In this document: piece by piece, positions 57,672 to 64,000 of the stretch
Numbering within the stretch: the first letter of the stretch is position 1
How the letters are laid out: the number at the start of each line of letters is the position of its first letter
Assembly (NCBI RefSeq): GCF_022539505.1
Contig: NC_061508.1
Span: forward strand, 91,553,276-91,617,275
Direction: 5' to 3'
DNA: 64,000 nucleotides
Source: Lolium rigidum
Taxonomy: Eukaryota > Streptophyta > Magnoliopsida > Poales > Poaceae
The notes under the pieces: generated by a model
Seen by the model: only the letters and a program-made list of their open reading frames with translations
The model's database searches: none
What the model was told of the DNA's origin: nothing
Made by a program: the position numbers and the translations under genes

Positions 57672-59493
57672 TCACTCGGAGGCATCTTCATCATCGGACT
57701 CGTGCGCCTCTTCTTCTTCTTCTTCTTCTTCTTCTTCTTCATCCTCATCAGTGTCAGGGGCATCCGGAGAGCGGCGAGTGAGGCTGGACCTTTGAATGCA
57801 ATCATCAAGATCACTCCACGGAACCTGTGCAGAATGCCACCCACTGTAACCTGGGTGAACTGGAGGCCGAGGAGGGGGTCCTTGCTCACCACTGAGCTTG
57901 TGCGGAATAACCGCCCGAGTATGCTTAATCTCGAACGCTCTCGGCTGGCCGCATAGTTCTCCTTATGGATCTCAATGTTCATGCAAAGGACGTAACGCTG
58001 AAACCAACTGAGCCTGTTCACTTGTTTCTTCATAGCAGGGAGGTCAGAATGGCGAGCAGGAGCAAATCCACTAGAACAAGCATCACCCATGAAGGAGTCG
58101 GGTGGAGGTACAGTAGAGGAGACTGGCTTAAGCTTGTAGGCCTTCTTGACAGAGTGCTTCACCAAAAGGTACCCACTCAAGTCTTCACCACTCACGCCCG
58201 CAGTGTTGTTGATGAGGAGCTGGATATATGGTGCGTAAGGTATAGTGGTCCGGGAGACCATGGCATCACGAATCTCATGGAAGATGTAGTCCATGATATC
58301 AATAGTGTAGTTGCGTTCCTCATTCTCATCACGAGCACATCGAAAGCTGAGGTACATGAGATCCACAAGAGTTCCCCGGATTGCATCATTGTTACCACCA
58401 CTAGGAGCGATGGTGGACCGAAAGAACCTGAGTAACTGACCATAGATGGTAAGCAGCCCCTTGGACTCTCCCACTTTTCCAGCAGATGTGTAGAGATCAA
58501 ACAGTGCATTCTTATCTGCCCTCTGAGGTCCATGGAGACGACGACCTCCTTCTGCAGGAACTCCAAGAATACCAGCAAAACGGCGCAAGGTGGTCGTACA
58601 GTGAGTGGAGCCAGACATCCATTCCATAGTGCGGTCCTCATCTTTCTTTATGGCCAAGGTAGCAAAGAACTGCTTCACCAACTCTGGACTATAGTCACAT
58701 TTAATCTTCATGAGATCCTGCAAGCCGATCTTACCGAGTCACCCGGATGGCATCCTCAAAATGATTGTTGACCGCGGAAGATCCACATCGATAACTTGCA
58801 TGGGACGAACTTTCTTCATGGGCTCATAGATATCTTTATAGATGAACTCCTGCTCCATGCACCAGTATTTTATGCCCTCTGTCTCTTCATCCCTTGGGAG
58901 GTCTTCATACCAGTTCTTCATACGGATTGCTGCATAGGAGACAATGTCCATAGTCTTGTAGTTTTCCTTTGAAGCCTTGTTCTTGTACCTAGATGAGGTT
59001 GACTTGCGAGGAGCATTGGATGCGAACTCATCACTAGACCGGTCAGCCCTTGGGCGTCTCCGAGCACCCCGAGAAGTACGACCTGTGAATAGCAAAGATG
59101 GATAGCAAAGAGAAGGTAATGCTCATAAGTCATGAATGATACAGTAATGTACTCTAGAAGCATGCTATAGGTTGGTACAAGTCTAGACAAGATAGATTGA
59201 ATCAAAACTGCAGCGGCGATGAAGCTCCAGGCCGGATAATCCGGTGTCCCTGGGGGGCGGATAATCCGGCCTGACCGGATATTCCGGTCCTCGCGGGGGC
59301 CGGATAATCCGGCCCTGCGAATCTAGCAGATTTTGCAATCAAAAACTTGTCTATGACCAGATCGGCCTCATAGCATGCAAGAGGAGTATACTACAAACGA
59401 TTTGGAACAACTAGACACCAAATCCACCAAGAAAATAGCACATACAAATCACAACACCTAGGGTTAGGGATTGTGAGTCATACCCGCATCCAT
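57672..59493 (-). pseudogene. Element E internal gene (unknown protein, two exons, disrupted)
   Basis: I read a short exon 1 (59484-59493, MDAG, donor G|GTATGA) and exon 2 from 59082 (acceptor TTCACAG|GTCG). A basic, Ser/Arg-rich start (RTSRGARRRPRADRSSDEF) follows, then helical stretches such as MKNWYEDLPRDEETEGIKY and LVKQFFATLAIKKDED. The C-terminus is acidic (poly-Glu, then HESDDEDASE) and stops at 57672. An in-frame TGA at 58739-58741 splits exon 2, and a frame change near 57925 separates the acidic tail. No polymerase, integrase, protease or zinc-knuckle motif was seen. Position between LTR and leader suggests a Gag-like or accessory protein of a non-autonomous LTR element, but I do not recognise the family. 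Confidence 0.55.
59231..59320. repeat. Palindromes in the intron of element E
   Basis: Three or four GGCCGGATAATCCGG-type units (GGCCGGATAATCCGGTGT, GGCGGATAATCCGGCC, GGCCGGATAATCCGGCC) lie inside the inferred intron, outside the LTR. Confidence 0.8.
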
Positions 59494-60415
59494 TGCGAAA
59501 GCCGCTTGGAGGAAAAGGTAGCTAGGGAGGAGGAGCACCCGATCCACCCAAAAACTCCGGGAGGGAGTGGACGGGGCGGCTCCGGCGAGGAGGAGGAGCT
59601 CCGGCGACCTTGAGAGGAGAGAGAGGAGAGAGAGGCGCGTGGGGGGTGGTGTGAACCGTTGCCCCCCCGCGGCCTCGTCCTCAACCCTTTCAGGGTCTGC
59701 CCAGGCCGGATAATCCGGCCCTAAGTAAGGGCGGATAATCCGGCCGGGCCGGATTTTCCGGGGCGCCACAGGGCCGGATTATCCGGTTTTCTGGAAATTC
59801 CAGAACACCGGAAATCCTGCCCATCTTTAGTTGGTTAGTTGCATTGACCCATATATGATGCAATAATGTATCACGTCACATATAAGAAGCATATTTACCA
59901 ATAAGATTGGGCGACCGAGATCATCCGACCGAAAATCCTCAAACTCCAAGTTTTTACCAAATCATGACAAATGAGCAAGATGGAAATGGCTAATAGGAGA
60001 GTGTAGGCTTAGGTTTAGAGGGTTCAAACTGTAAATGGTACATGATCACTCAAGTTTGCAAGATATGAGCAAATAAGGCCAAACTAGAGTGATTTCCCAT
60101 AAGAACATGGAGTTGTCAAATAAAAGGCGATAAGATCCAAATAACTCCAACTCTTCACAAAGAAGAGTTTGGTGGCCTAGGCCACCATATATGAGTGTTG
60201 TGGCATGGCACCGCGAAGATATATCTTGGGTCCAAGCTACTACTCATCATTGAAGCTCACATATCAACATATGATATAAAGAGAATGATTTCTTAATGTT
60301 GGCATTATGGGGGGAGGGGTAGCTCAATAATTTAAACCGCACTCCCCCTATTTCCATGCCCACATCTAAACCAAATAAAGTTTTGAGACAAAGGTGTGTT
60401 TGCAAGATGGTCAAG
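59494..60415 (-). mobile_element. Element E, 5' leader and internal DNA
   Basis: Includes a C-rich leader next to the inferred start, more GGATAATCCGG palindromes at 59704-59790, and AT-rich DNA without ORFs. The 5' LTR of element E is not found before the next insertion at 60416, so it is missing or lies beyond the contig end. Confidence 0.45.
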
Positions 60416-60574
60416 TGATACGTCTCCGACGTATCGATAATTTCTTATGTTACATGCCACATTATTGATGATATCTACATGTTTTATGCATACTTTATGT
60501 CATATTTATGCGTTTTCCGGAACTAACCTATTGACGAGATGCCGAAGGGCCAGTTCCTGTTTTCTGCTCGTCCC
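60416..60574 (+). mobile_element. Truncated A-type LTR start
   Basis: TGATACGTCTCCGACGTATC and about 140 further bases match the beginning of the A LTR. The match then stops abruptly and jumps to A-type 3' internal sequence. The insertion point is preceded by TCAAG. The remaining LTR and the front of the element are deleted. Confidence 0.75.
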
Positions 60575-60576
60575 GA

Positions 60577-62113
60577 AATTGTTATATGGTTGGAATTGGA
60601 AAATGCTACATGTAGTAACTCTAAAATGTCTTGGATAATTTGATACTTGGCAATTGTTGTGCTCATGTTTAAGCTCTTGCATCATATACTTTGCACCCAT
60701 TAATGAAGAAACACTTAGAGCTTGCTAATTTGGTTTGCATATTTGGTTTCTCTAGAGTCTAGATAACATCTAGTATTGAGTTTTGAACAACAAGGAAGAC
60801 GGTGTAGAGTCTTATAATGTTTACAATATGTCTTTTATGTGAGTTTCGCTGCACCGTTCATCCTTGTGTTTGTTTCAAATAACCTTGCTAGCCTAAACCT
60901 TGTATCGAGAGGGAATACTTCTCATGCATCCAAAATCCTTGAGCCAACCACTATGCCATTTGTGTCCACCATACCTACCTACTACATGGTATTTCTCCGC
61001 CATTCCAAAGTAAATTGCTTGAGTGCTACCTTTAAAATTCCACATTCCAACCATAGTAGTAACTCTAAAATGCTACATGTAGTAACTCTAAAATGTCTTG
61101 GATAATTTGATACTTGGCAATTGTTGTGCTCATGTTTAAGCTCTTGCATCATATACTTTGCACCCATTAATGAAGAAACACTTAGAGCTTGCTAATTTGG
61201 TTTGCATATTTGGTTTCTCTAGAGTCTAGATAACATCTAGTAATGAGTTTTGAACAACAAGGAAGACGGTGTAGAGTCTTATAATGTTTACAATATGTCT
61301 TTTATGTGAGTTTCGCTGCACCGTTCATCCTTGTGTTTGTTTCAAATAACCTTGCTAGCCTAAACCTTGTATCGAGAGGGAATACTTCTCATGCATCCAA
61401 AATCCTTGAGCCAACCACTATGCCATTTGTGTCCACCATACCTACCTACTACATGGTATTTCTCCGCCATTCCAAAGTAAATTGCTTGAGTGCTACCTTT
61501 AAAATTCCATCATTCACCTTTGCAATATATAGCTCATGGGACAAATAGCTTAAAAACTATTGTGGTATTGAATATGTACTTATGCACTTTATCTCTTATT
61601 AAGTTGCTTGTTGTGCGATAACCATGCTTCGGGGACGCCATCAACTATTCTTTGTTGAATATCATGTGAGTTGCTATGCATGTCCGTCTTGTCTCAAGTA
61701 AGAGAGATCTACCACCTTAATGGTTGGAGCATGCATATTGTTAGAGAAGAACATTGGGCCGCTAACTAAAGCCATGATTCATGGTGGAAGTTTCAGTTTT
61801 GGACATATATCCTCAATCTCATATGAGAATAATAATTGTTGCCACATGCTTATGCATTAAAGAGGAGTCCATTATCTCGTTGTCCATGTTGTCCCGGTAT
61901 GGATGTCTAAGTTGAGAATAATCAAAAGCGAGAAATCCAAAATGCGAGCTTTCTCCTCGGACCTTTGTACGGGCGGCATGGAGGTACCCCATTGTGACAC
62001 TTGGTTAAAACATGTGCATTGCAAAGATCCGGTAGTCCAAGCTAATTAGGACAAGGTGCGGGCACTATTAGTATGTACTAATACCACAGAAACTACAACT
62101 TGCAGTCTCTTCC
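60577..62113 (+). mobile_element. A-type 3' internal region with 467-bp duplication
   Basis: Homologous to 4068-5095. The block from 60604 to about 61040 (TGCTACATGTAGTAACTCTA onward) is repeated from 61071 to about 61510, a 467-base offset with very few differences. The copy then runs on to GCACTATTAGTATG near 62075, where homology ends, 40 bases before the N gap. Frames of about 80 codons here are not genes. Confidence 0.75.
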
Positions 62114-62213
62114 NNNNNNNNNNNNNNNNNNNNNNNNNNNNNNNNNNNNNNNNNNNNNNNNNNNNNNNNNNNNNNNNNNNNNNNNNNNNNNNNNNNNNNN
62201 NNNNNNNNNNNNN
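62114..62213. other. Assembly gap (100 N)
   Basis: Exactly 100 unknown bases. Confidence 0.99.
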
Positions 62214-64000
62214 TATGAAAATTAAAATGAGTTAATCGAATTAAAATGAGTAGTTAGCTCTAACTAAAACTATGATCGTGCAACTACAATAGGTACATAT
62301 TGTCAGAATTGACATGTATTGTGACGAATGATTTTGTTGCAATAGAACCGAATTCTTGTACTGGTTCTAAAAGAACTAATCCGCACCTAGAGTGTATAAT
62401 CATCAACCATTTTGCCAAATTCAATTAACAACTTCAGCACGAAAATAAACAAACGAAAGTAAATGAACAGTAAAAGAGACTCGTCAATCGAGAAGACATA
62501 AATAAAATGGGACGAATCAATGTGAGCCCCAGTGCAAAAAGGAGAGCTAGCTGTTCGGATTATCACCTTGTCCATTTCCAGAGAAAGAAAGCGAGTAGGG
62601 AGTACTGCCATGCAAGTCCAAGTGCAAAAGAGGCTACACTTTTAGCAACAAAAAAAAATGCTTCGTCTCATGTTATTTTTGGCATAGAGCGGCTTCTCTT
62701 ACAGTGTACATAGGGGCCCAATCGGTGAGATGGAAAAGGATAGCCAAGCACGGGCTAGCCGTTTAGAACGTTACAAAATGCTCTTGACACGATGGTAACT
62801 AAAACTATGATCGTGCAAATGCAGTATTTGCCAATAGTTCCACTTTTGTAAGATTTTCATTATGCAAATTAAAATGAGTTAACAAGAACTTCCACACTCC
62901 ATGATGAGTCCTGCATTGAGTTATCATAATATAATGTCTAAATCGAAAACATGGTCTATGCTACTAACTAGGGTTATTCGGGGAAGGTTAGTGACAGTCT
63001 CCAAAACCGAGACACTTATTTTTGGAGAGAGGGGGTAATAAGGATCTCGAGGCCACACACCACTAGAGCTGACGCTCGGTAATGCGAGAGAACGGATCTA
63101 TACCCTACGACACCATAGCAAATTTCAGAGCCAATGCCCTAGCTTCCACGCTAGCCCTGCATGCGTACAATAGCCGAGATTGATCCTAAATAACATACGG
63201 GCAGATCCCAAGAATGTGCACAAAGCTCTGCCACCCAACCCAAGTGAACGGTACCGACACCTTACACACGACAACGTGTTGCCGGAGTCAAAGCTCTGGT
63301 ATCCACATCGCCTCTCGAGGCCGGACACAAGCCGATCCTTGGTTTACATCAGGATTTGTCCTCTTAAAATGGGGATTTCATGTTTCGTGGTTAATTTGCT
63401 AGATTGTAGATACAGATATCTACATTCTATTATTTATTTTGGATTTTCGTTTCTTTTTTTTTTGGTACTAGTATGTTTTCTGGATCTGGTACACAGGTGG
63501 ATGCACCTGAAGAAACTGGTTGCGCGCGTGGTCTATCATCTGTGTGTGTGACCCGTCTCGCTGGGATCCTTCTTTGATTACCTGACCGTGGTACACTCCC
63601 AGACAAACTAACCAAACTGAAATGGTAAAAACCGGCGCAACATACTGTACGTTCAGTAATTAGAAAAGCAGTCCAATGCGTGGGTCAAAAGTAAACGGCC
63701 ACAGAGTCACAAAGACCTCTTTTCGTGACTGTGGAAGTCAGTTCGGCTTACATGTGGGACCCGACAGATTATGGTCCCGCATGTCATCGAATGGTGCCAA
63801 CTTGGAGTGTGTAGGCGTTGCCCTTCGAGGTGCATGCGAGAAGAGTGCCCAGCGGTCGTACAGTGTGCAGTGGTGCAAATATATATTATCAGGAAGTTGT
63901 GCTAAAACTACACCCGTTTCGCTTACAGCTGGGTCCCCCGCCTCGGCGGTCCCGCTAGTCAGTGACTAAATCTGACAAAAGAAGGGGAGGGGCGGCGTGC
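62214..64000. other. No recognised gene; dispersed 60-90-bp repeat
   Basis: Short frames only. A motif TAACTAAAACTATGATCGTG with related flanks occurs near 62255 and 62795, and again at the end of another contig (about 33996). TATGNAAATTAAAATGAGTT occurs at 62214 and about 62864. The right part (63000-64000) shows nothing I can support. Confidence 0.45.

Overview
This is a plant nuclear genome window, almost certainly from a grass of the Pooideae (oat, ryegrass or wheat relatives). The evidence is nested LTR retrotransposons with tRNA-Asp or tRNA-iMet primer sites, a CACTA end with the CACTACAAGAAAA terminus, Stowaway and Tourist MITEs, a Helitron-like terminus, very GC-rich coding exons, and a lectin/PAN receptor kinase of the ZmPK1 type. 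There are no bacterial features, rRNA or tRNA genes, or CRISPR arrays. The sequence is a scaffold of five contigs joined by four 100-N gaps (2945-3044, 17559-17658, 34057-34156, 62114-62213).

Layout. 1-2944: a frameshifted FAR1/MULE-type pseudogene. 3045-17558: broken LTR elements (called A, B and C here), a Helitron-like end, and a deleted retroelement with a gag-integrase fusion. 17659-34056: the other halves of elements B, A and C, then a PIF/Harbinger-like element carrying an ORF, and a two-exon gene for an Ala-rich repeat protein with a C-terminal membrane anchor. 34157-62113: about 5.8 kb of 135-bp tandem repeats ending in a CACTA terminus, non-coding LTR-type DNA with minisatellites, a solo LTR with target duplication, one intact intronless receptor kinase gene with MITEs upstream, and a gag-like LTR element (E) on the minus strand. 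62214-64000: no gene recognised.

Only two loci look like functional host genes: the receptor kinase (51323-53821, minus) and the Ala-rich tail-anchored protein (30337-31744, plus). Nearly everything else is transposable-element DNA. The elements whose coding region can be read (A, C, E) show gag-like or unknown ORFs and no polymerase, so they are probably non-autonomous.

The strongest structural result concerns the assembly. Element C (a gag gene) was interrupted by element A, and A by element B in the opposite direction. The two halves of each insertion lie about 16 kb apart in opposite orientations, yet the target duplications match exactly (AGCAT for A in C, GTGCA for B in A), and the C reading frame is locally open across the implied join. 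Flipping the contig 3045-17558 restores the whole nest, and its ends are N gaps, so this contig is probably inverted in the scaffold. A second, weaker signal suggests that the 34157-62113 contig may be placed between two contigs that adjoin each other.
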